Source of the DNA: Blattamonas nauphoetae
Lineage: Eukaryota; Preaxostyla; Oxymonadida
Assembly (NCBI GenBank): GCA_033064195.1
Contig: JARBJD010000006.1
Span: 1 to 64,000 of the forward strand
Direction of reading: 5' to 3'
DNA length: 64,000 nucleotides
Of the stretch, positions 54,901-63,466 are shown piece after piece; position 1 is the first letter of the stretch; each line of letters starts with the position of its first letter. The notes beneath the pieces were generated by a model that was not told where the DNA came from, searched no databases, and saw only the letters and a program-made list of their open reading frames with translations. The position numbers and the translations under genes were made by a program.

Positions 54901-57543
54901 TCCAATCGAGTCGTTCCCGATTGGATCGAGATAGAGTTTTGCGATGCTCTCTTTTGTCACGAACGGTGCTTTGTTCACGACAATCTGTGGGTACCTCGAC
55001 GCAAAGCGGGTGCCATTCAACTCAAGTTTGACTTTGCCGGTACTTGTGAGATCGCTTCCAAATTCAGAAGCATTGTCAAAGTCGTATTGCCGATGCCGGT
55101 TGTTTCGGAAGAAGGAGTCGGTAATTGTGACTGTTTGCTTGTTTGATTCGCCACTCAAAACAAAAATGCAGCCCGATTCGCTTCCTTCATTTTCCCAGAA
55201 TGAGCAGTCTTTCACAGTAAGATCAACTCCGGCACACACACGAATGAGTGATCCATGAGAAACAGTGCATTGTTGGAACAGGCAATGCTCAATCAAGTTA
55301 TCTGCACTTTGTGAGTAGTTGAGGAGAAATGGGTTCCTTTCAGATATAACACTCACATTCTCAAATGTGCAGGAGAACAAATTCGGGATTGAGTCAAAGA
55401 AAAGAGTCGAATTCTGATCTAATTCGACATTCTTCAGTGCGGAATTCGAGATTTCACACAAAGAAGCACTCACGTCGAAGAAGCACGACTGGATGAATGG
55501 ATGGTCATGGATTCGGAGTGAGATTGAAATCTTCTTCTTATTGCGAGTTTGGTTCATCGAGAAGAGTGTGACAGGTTGTGTATGTTCTTCTTTCACTTTG
55601 AATCTGAGGTCGATAAACTCAGCGGTCGCAGAACTCATCTGAAAGAACGTGACTTCTCCAGGATTAAGCAGGAAATACAGATGATCCAGCCGAATATTTG
55701 ACGACGATGCAACGAAGAACACTGCGCTGTTGGCTGAGTCTGATTGATTCAGGACATGATAGACGGAGTAAGAATCTGTGGTTATCGATGTACAGAGCGG
55801 GTTGATGGTGAGGGGCGTCTTCACAGTGAGGTCGCTTACACAATACAAAGTGTACGGAATTCTATTTTTAAATTCGAAGAGATGCTTGATTGTTTGACAA
55901 GAGAGCATCTTCGTCGAACAATATGGTGTATCGGATCCTTTGACCGAGACGAAGACATCTTTGTCTCCACTGTTGAGATCGAAAGTTTCATTCCCAGCGA
56001 GAATTGCAGAATAGGTTGATGACGAGAGATCGATTGATGTTCCATCATTTGCGTAATGAAATGACATGGGATGATTCAATCGGACAATATATCCATTTCC
56101 ATCAGGGTTGGCGACATAGAATATGTTCTCCTGAAAATCATAGAAAGTGATGTTTTCCGTGAGTGCAAATATGGATTGAGTGGCTGTACTGTTTTCGACA
56201 GCGTCAGTGACGATAAATGTCGACTTCTCCAACGAGAGATAGGCGTTGTGAGAGACATTAAGGAGGAATCCGCTTTCGTTGCTGCTGGAGATGAACGTCG
56301 ACGAGGTAATAGTGAGATGTCTTCCTTTGTAGTCGATCATTTGAGGGGTAGATAACTCACACTTGAAAAATACTTCTCCGAGAATGAGATCGGAGTTCCG
56401 GACATGCAATACACCTGCTTCGGGAGAGCGAATTGTGTTACTTGCATTGACACAGTCGAAGGTGATTGATGAGCGCGAATTGTGACTGGTTAAAGATAAG
56501 ACTCCACCACGTTCTGATTTGAAATCCGTGAAAGAGGTGTTTTGACACGTGAATTTGATGTAGGAGCAGTCGACGTAGATACAGCCACCATCTTTATCGG
56601 CGGAACAATTGGTGAATGTACACGATGGGATGTCTAAGGTAATGCGCTGATCAAAATCTGAAGGGTACACTGCACAGATGGCTCCCCCATTGGTGTCAGA
56701 TGTGCAATTTGCAAAAGAACAGCGGAGAAATGTTGTGGTGATGTCTGTCAGATTCACTTGCGTTGTATAAGTCTCATAAGTTTTCAGGGCGTTGCTAAAG
56801 GTCGTATTCAACGAGTGGAATAATGGAGTGGAGGAAAATGGGGCGACAATCGTTCCAGCGAACGCGTTCTCGATGAAATTGAAATCGCATCCGATGATTC
56901 GCGTACAAGTGAAGTTTGTCGTTGGTTGCAAAGGAGAGTGAGAGCAGGATGAAATATTGTGGAAATTCAGCGAAATGATTGACGAATCAACAGAAGGTCC
57001 CGATAGGAGCGGGGTGCCTGAAGAAATCTTCAAATTCGATAAATAACTCGATTTCGCCAACAAAGAAACTTCAAAACTGTTCCTGGAAATCAGATTCGGA
57101 ATGATCCCGGTTTTCGAGTCCAGAGTGATTTCGTCCAGATCGATGTGCGAAGAATACCCAATAAACGGGGATTCAATCGACGGAGAAAGCAAGCAATTCC
57201 TCAAATAGATATTCGATGAGATCAGTTTCGCAAAGTGTTCGGAGGGAAAAAGCCCAAATGAGTGAAACGAGACGGAACTGTTTGCCAGCAAGAAAAGACC
57301 ATTCTTTGACAGAGTAATGAATCTCATCGTCGAGTCAGAATTAAAGGACAATGTGGTTGTTTCCAAAAGCACATTGTCATCGATCCATCGGTCTGAGTTA
57401 ATGGTGAAATGATGAGGGATGTCAGGGTGAAGAGGGGTTTCGAGGGAGATGGGGCGCATTGACGAAATCAGGAAATCTTGGGGTGATATACACGAGACGG
57501 AAGTGAGAAAAACTCCTAAGAACAGAAATGGATTGAACCACAT
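51994..57543 (-). CDS. Large beta-helix surface protein, tandem copy 2
   Basis: Intronless, 1,849 aa, with the same plan as its neighbours: signal peptide MWFNPFLFLGVFLTSVSC, long sequon-rich beta-helix region, three DUF1565-like caps (GSDTPYCSTKM, GNDSIGCGTNP, GTDSIDCGDFD), one membrane segment (WHIALLSLAAILALPVV) and a basic Ser-rich tail ending SRIDSSSS. It has a single NGGAICAVYPSDFDQ rung block where copy 1 has two, which accounts for most of the length difference. The segment coding the region after the signal peptide (56900-57205) is identical at DNA level to copy 1, while other segments match copy 3. Presumed plasma-membrane adhesin or coat component, reading from the exterior with a cytoplasmic tail. 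No ligand can be named. Confidence 0.85.
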   Translation of the reverse strand: MWFNPFLFLGVFLTSVSCISPQDFLISSMRPISLETPLHPDIPHHFTINSDRWIDDNVLLETTTLSFNSDSTMRFITLSKNGLFLLANSSVSFHSFGLFPSEHFAKLISSNIYLRNCLLSPSIESPFIGYSSHIDLDEITLDSKTGIIPNLISRNSFEVSLLAKSSYLSNLKISSGTPLLSGPSVDSSIISLNFHNISSCSHSPLQPTTNFTCTRIIGCDFNFIENAFAGTIVAPFSSTPLFHSLNTTFSNALKTYETYTTQVNLTDITTTFLRCSFANCTSDTNGGAICAVYPSDFDQRITLDIPSCTFTNCSADKDGGCIYVDCSYIKFTCQNTSFTDFKSERGGVLSLTSHNSRSSITFDCVNASNTIRSPEAGVLHVRNSDLILGEVFFKCELSTPQMIDYKGRHLTITSSTFISSSNESGFLLNVSHNAYLSLEKSTFIVTDAVENSTATQSIFALTENITFYDFQENIFYVANPDGNGYIVRLNHPMSFHYANDGTSIDLSSSTYSAILAGNETFDLNSGDKDVFVSVKGSDTPYCSTKMLSCQTIKHLFEFKNRIPYTLYCVSDLTVKTPLTINPLCTSITTDSYSVYHVLNQSDSANSAVFFVASSSNIRLDHLYFLLNPGEVTFFQMSSATAEFIDLRFKVKEEHTQPVTLFSMNQTRNKKKISISLRIHDHPFIQSCFFDVSASLCEISNSALKNVELDQNSTLFFDSIPNLFSCTFENVSVISERNPFLLNYSQSADNLIEHCLFQQCTVSHGSLIRVCAGVDLTVKDCSFWENEGSESGCIFVLSGESNKQTVTITDSFFRNNRHRQYDFDNASEFGSDLTSTGKVKLELNGTRFASRYPQIVVNKAPFVTKESIAKLYLDPIGNDSIGCGTNPNNLCKTFLMAMNLQGDATDYSLYPSGLFCEKGVEVVNKTMIILGQKHALLEISNESSSFIVRDNSSLNVKQVIFHIDKLPHGHYFTCLNSTVIIDDTDYTICLDDVTSDVPRVLNVPLFVATESVLNIIDMRFTGSDSLVISAPLVSLQNSSSDIQIDFWKVTVSENVSLLDSTIFANHSVLIYNCSLRDSKLSNDSSFFSSAIRQNGTFNVVNCSFHNLTSSDEDTYHLLRLDVTRNEADVTITNNNYSALTHSNKNGSIVSVNFADNTNYTNWLTKAFPAPYPGIEWNSHIINTISEENKTIEENIFSLIISEKDEYFVSPGKGTDSIDCGDFDTPCKTIKFMSTTIPLRKNQTRKLHLMDFAQNTAPINDLMCREFTGNDTNATLSIGIERLKSEPVFQCTNNMTIHHLAIVAPHSLTDDIFMCHPLIQTSNASLNVTSVTFQQSSFAAAINTIFLKSSNSNIDLVECTFQHIQTQVVLLNISLESGNHINMSRVAFSDIELSVTPNTPLITIKSDHQSQTNQSELDPIKFCDIMFKDITVPTGKILEVIADKGWNMDVVNTVIDKCIALDTLVHFVMWNTSNVTSLQVRSAHLISNDTPNTHMIWIECKSPENLSLSVNEEPDYSTVHLNDWNITSSYCDPPSSKEDKVPIQGGFVKIDVDKAWKICFQNSMLKRLHPNANESFGTVLVNFKSSSPDFSFKNLEFEECSTKRGQNIGFIFRESVPRNLNQKLQVKFQYGRKHSFEYKIGENDHIHSLQYVQTLAPWHIALLSLAAILALPVVLNFLFCFPSLPFLFCFRKRYSSPSPKASRLPRLLLPDGGLGQTDTDDHHNNIFINSGPSRLHLANDPHAPTLNQHVYTRKKSDVLAQSSMRSYYSPRVKEHLEQLPSERARLRESSSSSPLDTWMENSSSEILNSTSHSSSKDHNKSKKKGSKGTGKKKRGGSERSGSESRIDSSSS

Positions 57544-57693
57544 CTGAATCGAAAATAATGGGGGACAGACGATACATTTCTATTCCTCACAGTTTCATGA
57601 CTCGGATAAGGATGTTCACAGGGAGCAAGAAAGTCAGAAGAACTTCGAAAAAAAAGCGAATACACAAAATAATGAAAAGAGTTAGAAAAGAAA

Positions 57694-60600
57694 TCAGCTT
57701 GAAGAACTGTCAATCCGACTCTCACTTCCACTTCTTTCCGAACCACCACGCTTCTTCTTTCCAGTCCCTTTCGATCCTTTCTTCTTCGATTGGCCACGAT
57801 CTTTCGATGAGGAATGTGATGTCGAATTCAGGATTTCTGATGACGAGTTCTCCATCCAAGTGTCCAGCGGAGAACTCGAGCTGCTCTCTCGCAATCGAGC
57901 ACTTTCAGAAGGCAGCTGTTCCAATTTCTCTTTCACGAGTGGTGAGTAATAAGTTCTCACGTTGGACTGAACATGCACATCAGACTTCTTGCGGGTGTAC
58001 ACGTGCATGTTCTGAGTGGGTGCGTGAGGGTCGTTCGAGAGGTGCAGGCGCGATGCGCCAGAATTGATGAAAATGTTTTTGTGATAATCGTCAGCGTCAG
58101 TCTGTCCCAGTCCTCCATCCGGAAGGAGCAACCGAGGCAGTCGAGATGCTTTGGGAGACGGCGACGAGTAGCGCTTTCGGAAACAGAAAAGAAATGGGAG
58201 TGATGGGAAACAGAATAGAAAGTTGAGAACGACAGGCAGCGCCAGAAGGGACGCGAGAGAGAGCAGAGCAATGTGCCACGGAGCCAGAGTTTGGACGTAC
58301 TGGAGAGAGTGAATGGGGCCGTTTTCGCCGATTTTGTATTCAAAAGAGTGCTTTCGTCCATACTGAAACTTCACTTGCAGTTTTTGATTCAAATTCCGAG
58401 GAACGGACTCGCGAAAGATGAATCCGATATTTTGACCCCGCGTTGATGAACATTCTTCGAATACCAAATTTTTGAATGTAAAATTGGACAAAGGTGATGT
58501 AAAATTGACGAGAATAGTTCCGAATGAGTCGTCGATGTTCGGGTGGAGTCTTTTCAACATGCTGTTTTCAAAGTTGATCGTCCACGCTTCATCGACATCA
58601 ATCTTCACAAAACCACCCTGAATCGGCACTTTGTCTTCTTTTGAGCTGGGTGGATCGCAGTAGGACGATGTGACGTTCCAATCGTTGAGGTGGACAGTTG
58701 AATTGGCTGGTTCTTCATCCGTAGAGAGAGGGAGTTTTTTGGGAGATCGGCACTCAATCCAGATCAGGTGTGTGTTATGTGTGTTCGTTGGTTTAACATG
58801 TGCAGATCTGACTTGAAGGGATGTGATGTTCACAGTATCCCACACAACAAAATGAACCAGCGAGCCATGTGCATGGCATTTATCAATCGTTGTGTTTGCC
58901 AAAGTCATCTTCGATCTCGTGTCCGCTCTCACTTCCAGCATCTTGCCAGTGAATGCTTCGTCTGAATTCATCGATGGTTCGGGAGCCTTCGTTTCATTAT
59001 GAATCTTAATGTCTTTGAACGAGGAATTGTACAATTCAATCGTGTTCGATCTGTCTTGATTTGTCTGTGATTGGTGATCAGCTTTGATTGTAACCAGAGA
59101 GGTGTTTTGTGTAACTGAGAGTTCGATATCAGAAAATGCTACTCTTGACATGTTGATATGATTGCCTGATTCCAGGGAGATATTGAGGAGGACAACATGT
59201 GTCTGGATGTGTTGGAAAGTGCATTCCACCAAATCGATATTTGAATTGATCGCTTCCAGAAAGACAGCGTTGATGGGTCCTGCGAACGAGGATTGCTGGA
59301 AAGTGACAGAAGTCACTTTCAGAAAGGCATTCGTGGTTTTTATCAACGGGTGACATGTGTAATTATGTGTGAGGCTATGAGGAGCGACAATTGCGAGGTG
59401 GTGGATGGTCATCGTTTTGGTGCATTGGAAGACGGGTTCGGACTTCAGCCGCTCTGTGCCAATCGAGAGTGTGGCATTGGTACTAATTCCGGTAAACTCG
59501 TGACACATCGAGTCGTTGATTGGAGCTGTGTTTTGTGCAAAGTCCATCAGATGGAGTTTTCGTGTTTGATTCTTTCGAAGAGGGATTGTGGTGGACATGA
59601 ACTTGATCGTTTTGCACGGAGTGTCGAAGTCACCACAATCAATCGAATCAGTTCCTTTTCCAGGGTTCACAAAATACTCGTCCTTTTTGGAGATGATGAG
59701 AGAGAAGATGTTCTCTTCGATCGTCTTGTTCTCTTTGCTTATTGTGGTGATCGTGTGTGAATTCCATTCGATTCCTGGGTAAGGGGCAGGGAAAGAGTCT
59801 TTCAACCAGTCGGTATGATTTTGTGTCCCTGTGAAATTGACGGAAACAATCGCCCCGTTCTTGCTTGAAAGGTTGAGGTTGGAATAATCGTTTTCACATA
59901 CAGTGACGTTCGCTTTGTAGGTGCCTGCAGTGAGGTTTTCTTCGTTGCTGGTCACATTGAGGCGGATGAGATGGAAAGCGTCATTTTTCGATGAAACGAG
60001 AGTGTGGAATGAACAATTCACAACTTTCAACGTTCCATTCTGTCCGACGGTCGATGAAACGAATGAGCTATTTCGACTGAGTTCGCTGTCACGGAGAAAG
60101 CAATTGTGGACGAGAACTGAATTGTTGGTTAAGATGGTGCTGTTCAACAGAGATACGTTTTCCGACACAGTGACCTTCCAGAAGTCAATTTGGATGTCTG
60201 ACGAAGAGTTCTGAAGTGACACCAGCGGGGCCGAGATGACAAGCGAATCAGAGCCAGTGAACCTCATGTCGATGATGTTAAGGACACTTTCGTTTGCTAC
60301 AAACAGGGGAACATTCAAGACTCTCGGGATATTGAATGGGACGTCATCAAGGCAGATCGTGTAGTCTGTATCGTCGATAATGACAGTAGAGTTCAGGCAA
60401 GTGAAGTAGTGTCCATGAGGGAGCTTGTCAATGTGGAAGATCACTTGCTTGACGTTGAGGGAGCTATTATCTCGAACGATGAACGATGACGATTCATTGG
60501 AAATCTCCAGCATTGCGTGTTTCTGTCCAAGAATCGTCATCGTTTTATTGACAACTTCCACTCCCTTCTCGCAGGACAAGCCGGATGGATGAAGAAAAAA

Positions 60601-63321
60601 TTGGGTTGTTGCATTTCCTTGGAGACTCATCGCCATCACAAACGTTTTGCAGAGATTGCTGGGATTCGTTCCACATCCGATCGAGTCGTTCCCGATTGGA
60701 TCGAGAAAGAGATCGGTGATGAACTCTTTTGTCTCAACAGTTGTTTTGTTCACGACGATTTGTGGATATCTTGACGCGAATCGGGAACCATTCAAGTGAA
60801 GTTGGATAAGTTCGTTACTTGTGACATCGCTTCCGAATGCGGAAGCATTATCAAAGTTGTATTGTCGATGCCGGTTGTTTCGGAAGAAGGAGTCTTGGAT
60901 TGTGAGCGTTTGGAAATTTGAATCGCCAGTCAAAACAAAAAGGCAGCCCGATTCGCTCCCTTCATTTTCCCAGAACGAGCAGTGTTTCACGGTGAGATTG
61001 ACTCCAGCACAGACACGGATGAGCGATCCATGCGAAACATTGCATTGCTTGAACAGGCAATTTTCAATCAAGTTCTCTGCATTTTGAAAGTAGTTGAGAA
61101 GAAACGGGTTCTGCTCTGATGTAACACTCACATTCTCAAATGTGCAGGAGAACAAATTGGGGATTGAAGTATTGAAAAGAGTCGATGTTAAGTTTAAGAC
61201 CACATTCTTCAGTGCTGAATTCGAGAGGATGTACACGTTTGCACTCACGTTGAAGAAGCACGACTGAACGAACGGATGGTCATGGATTTGGAGAGATATA
61301 GGAAATTTGACAGTCTTATTCTGAGTTTTGTCCATCGAGAAGAGTGTGACAGGTTCTCGATGTGTATTTCTAACTTTGAATCTGAGGTCGACAAACTCGG
61401 CGGTCGCAAAATTCATCTGAAAGAACGTCATTTTCCCTTCATTCAGCAGGAAATACAGATGATCCAGCCGAATATTTGATGACGACGCAACGAAGAACAC
61501 TGCGCTTTTTGTTTCCTTTGATTGATTCAGGATAGGATGAGAGGATGAAGGATCTGCTGTGATGGACGTACAGAGCGGGTTGATTTCAATGGGAGTCGCC
61601 ACAGTGAGGTCGCTTACACAATGCAAAGTGTACGGAAGCCTGTTCGTAAAGTTAAAAAGATAGTCAATGGTCTGACAGGAGAGCATCTTCGTCGAACAAT
61701 AAGGCATATCGGCTCCTTTGGCCGAGACGAAGACATCTTTGTCTCCACGGTTGAGATCGAAAGTTTGATTCCCAACGATAATTGCCGAATTGGTTGATGA
61801 CGAGAGATCGATCGATGTTCCATCATTTGTGGACTGAAATGATGTGCAATTTGTCAAGTTCAGAACGTATCCATTTCCACCAGGGCTGCCAACATAGAAT
61901 CCGTTTTCCTGAAACTCAGAGAAATAAGGGTTGTTCATTGGTGCGAATATGGATTGGCTGACTGAATCGTTGTGGGTTGTGCCATTGACGACAAAATTGG
62001 ATTTCTCCAACGCGAGATTGGTGTGGTGAGAGACGTTAATGAGGGATCCGCTTTGGCTGCTGTTGGAGATCAGCACAGATGAGTAAATGGAGAGGTAGTC
62101 TCCTGAGTAGTTGATCATCTGAGGAGTCGACAAATTACATTTGAAAACCACATTTTCGAGAAAGAGATAGGAGTTCTGGACATACAACACAGCTCCATTG
62201 CCAGAGCTAATTGTGGTACTTGCATTGACATAGCTGAAGGTGATTGATGAGCCCAAAGTGCGGCTGGAGAGGTACAAGACTCCACCACCAATTGATGTGA
62301 AATCTGTGAAGGAGGTATCGGAGCAGGTGAATTGGATATCTGAGCAGTCGATGTAGATGCATCCGCCAAGCTTTGCTGAACAGTTTGTGAAAACACACGC
62401 AACGATGTCCAACCTAATGAAACTCAGATCAAATTCAGATGGGTATTTCGCACAGATGGCCCCCCCATTTGTGTCTGAGGTGCATTTTGTGAAAGTACAA
62501 TTGGTAAAGTATGTGACGGAATCGGTGATATTTACAGTGTTTTGGAAATGCATGTTCTTGTAAATGGTCTTGGTATAAGTTGTATTCAACGAGTGGAACA
62601 ATGGGGTGGAAGAAAACGGGGCGACAATCGTTCCATCAATTGCGTTCTCGATGAAATTGAAATTGCATCCGATGATTCGCGTACAAGTGAAGTTTGTCGT
62701 TGGTTGCAAAGGAGAGTGAGGGCAGGATGTGATATTATGCAAATCAAGCAAAATGATCGACGAAGCAATTGAAGGTCCAGAGAGGAGCGGGGCGTCTGAG
62801 GAGATCTTCAAATTCGACAAAGAACTCGATTTCGCCAACAAAGAAACTTCAACACTGTTCCTGGATATCAGATTCGGAATGATCCCGGTTTTCGAGTCCA
62901 GAGTGATTTCGTCCAGATCGATGTGCGAAGAATACCCAATAAACGGGGATTCAATCGACGGAGAAAGCAAGCAATTCCTCAAAAAGATATTCGATGAGAT
63001 CATTTTCGCGAAGCTCTCTGTGGGATAAAGCCCAAATGAGTAAAACGAGACGGAACTGTTTGTCAGCAAGAAAAGTCCATTCTTGGACAGAGTAATCAAT
63101 CTCATGGTTGAGTCAGAATTAAAGGACAATGTGGTTGTTTCCAAAAGCACATTGTCATCGATCCATCGGTCTGAGTTTATCGTGAAATGGTGAGGGAGGT
63201 CAGGTTGAAGAGGGGTTTCAAGGGAGAGTGGGCGCATTGACGAAATCAGAAAATCATGGGGTAATAAACACGATACGGAAGTTAGAAAAACTCCTAAGAA
63301 CAGAAATGGATTGAACCTCAT
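57694..63321 (-). CDS. Large beta-helix surface protein, tandem copy 3
   Basis: Intronless, 1,875 aa. It starts MRFNPFLFLGVFLTSVSCLL, differing at residue 2 from the MW of the other copies. Its layout is the same, with caps GADMPYCSTKM, GNDSIGCGTNP and GTDSIDCGDFD, then WHIALLSLASLLALPVV and the conserved tail. It differs from the others by two short insertions: one near 59,890-59,945 (NLTAGTYKANVTVCENDY) and one near 58,930-59,000 (KIHNETKAPEPSMNSDEAFT). Being most upstream, it may be expressed from the promoter-like sequence at 63322-63400. All three copies look intact, so diversification rather than decay seems to be under way. Confidence 0.85.
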   Translation of the reverse strand: MRFNPFLFLGVFLTSVSCLLPHDFLISSMRPLSLETPLQPDLPHHFTINSDRWIDDNVLLETTTLSFNSDSTMRLITLSKNGLFLLTNSSVSFYSFGLYPTESFAKMISSNIFLRNCLLSPSIESPFIGYSSHIDLDEITLDSKTGIIPNLISRNSVEVSLLAKSSSLSNLKISSDAPLLSGPSIASSIILLDLHNITSCPHSPLQPTTNFTCTRIIGCNFNFIENAIDGTIVAPFSSTPLFHSLNTTYTKTIYKNMHFQNTVNITDSVTYFTNCTFTKCTSDTNGGAICAKYPSEFDLSFIRLDIVACVFTNCSAKLGGCIYIDCSDIQFTCSDTSFTDFTSIGGGVLYLSSRTLGSSITFSYVNASTTISSGNGAVLYVQNSYLFLENVVFKCNLSTPQMINYSGDYLSIYSSVLISNSSQSGSLINVSHHTNLALEKSNFVVNGTTHNDSVSQSIFAPMNNPYFSEFQENGFYVGSPGGNGYVLNLTNCTSFQSTNDGTSIDLSSSTNSAIIVGNQTFDLNRGDKDVFVSAKGADMPYCSTKMLSCQTIDYLFNFTNRLPYTLHCVSDLTVATPIEINPLCTSITADPSSSHPILNQSKETKSAVFFVASSSNIRLDHLYFLLNEGKMTFFQMNFATAEFVDLRFKVRNTHREPVTLFSMDKTQNKTVKFPISLQIHDHPFVQSCFFNVSANVYILSNSALKNVVLNLTSTLFNTSIPNLFSCTFENVSVTSEQNPFLLNYFQNAENLIENCLFKQCNVSHGSLIRVCAGVNLTVKHCSFWENEGSESGCLFVLTGDSNFQTLTIQDSFFRNNRHRQYNFDNASAFGSDVTSNELIQLHLNGSRFASRYPQIVVNKTTVETKEFITDLFLDPIGNDSIGCGTNPSNLCKTFVMAMSLQGNATTQFFLHPSGLSCEKGVEVVNKTMTILGQKHAMLEISNESSSFIVRDNSSLNVKQVIFHIDKLPHGHYFTCLNSTVIIDDTDYTICLDDVPFNIPRVLNVPLFVANESVLNIIDMRFTGSDSLVISAPLVSLQNSSSDIQIDFWKVTVSENVSLLNSTILTNNSVLVHNCFLRDSELSRNSSFVSSTVGQNGTLKVVNCSFHTLVSSKNDAFHLIRLNVTSNEENLTAGTYKANVTVCENDYSNLNLSSKNGAIVSVNFTGTQNHTDWLKDSFPAPYPGIEWNSHTITTISKENKTIEENIFSLIISKKDEYFVNPGKGTDSIDCGDFDTPCKTIKFMSTTIPLRKNQTRKLHLMDFAQNTAPINDSMCHEFTGISTNATLSIGTERLKSEPVFQCTKTMTIHHLAIVAPHSLTHNYTCHPLIKTTNAFLKVTSVTFQQSSFAGPINAVFLEAINSNIDLVECTFQHIQTHVVLLNISLESGNHINMSRVAFSDIELSVTQNTSLVTIKADHQSQTNQDRSNTIELYNSSFKDIKIHNETKAPEPSMNSDEAFTGKMLEVRADTRSKMTLANTTIDKCHAHGSLVHFVVWDTVNITSLQVRSAHVKPTNTHNTHLIWIECRSPKKLPLSTDEEPANSTVHLNDWNVTSSYCDPPSSKEDKVPIQGGFVKIDVDEAWTINFENSMLKRLHPNIDDSFGTILVNFTSPLSNFTFKNLVFEECSSTRGQNIGFIFRESVPRNLNQKLQVKFQYGRKHSFEYKIGENGPIHSLQYVQTLAPWHIALLSLASLLALPVVLNFLFCFPSLPFLFCFRKRYSSPSPKASRLPRLLLPDGGLGQTDADDYHKNIFINSGASRLHLSNDPHAPTQNMHVYTRKKSDVHVQSNVRTYYSPLVKEKLEQLPSESARLRESSSSSPLDTWMENSSSEILNSTSHSSSKDRGQSKKKGSKGTGKKKRGGSERSGSESRIDSSSS

Positions 63322-63466
63322 TTGAAACCAAAATAATGGGTGGGAAACGATAAATCTCTGCTCCTCACGGTTTCATTTCATGGATAAGTGTGTGCTAATA
63401 GAATAGATGACGATAATGCGAGGAAGAGGAAAACAAAAATTGGCCTGCTTTAGGTCCAAATATAAT

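Larger units (their letters stand above)
46048..63321 (-). repeat. Tandem array of three surface-protein genes
   Basis: Three units repeat head to tail with stop-to-stop spacing of 5,946 and 5,700 bp. The spacers (51844-51993 and 57544-57693, 150 bp each) are alike. Each has an upstream part (AAAATAATGGG, then CTCCTCACAGTTT-like) and a 3' part (GGGAGCAAGAAAG, AACTTCGAAAAAA-like). The region above the third gene (63322-63400) keeps the upstream part, which marks it as a candidate promoter. Identity between copies is uneven along their length. Confidence 0.9.

Noticed and set aside
46048-63321. The surface genes as a bacterial autotransporter (Pmp-like) transfer.
   Set aside because: There is no outer-membrane barrel. 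Instead there is a single membrane segment with a basic cytoplasmic tail, as in eukaryotic surface proteins.
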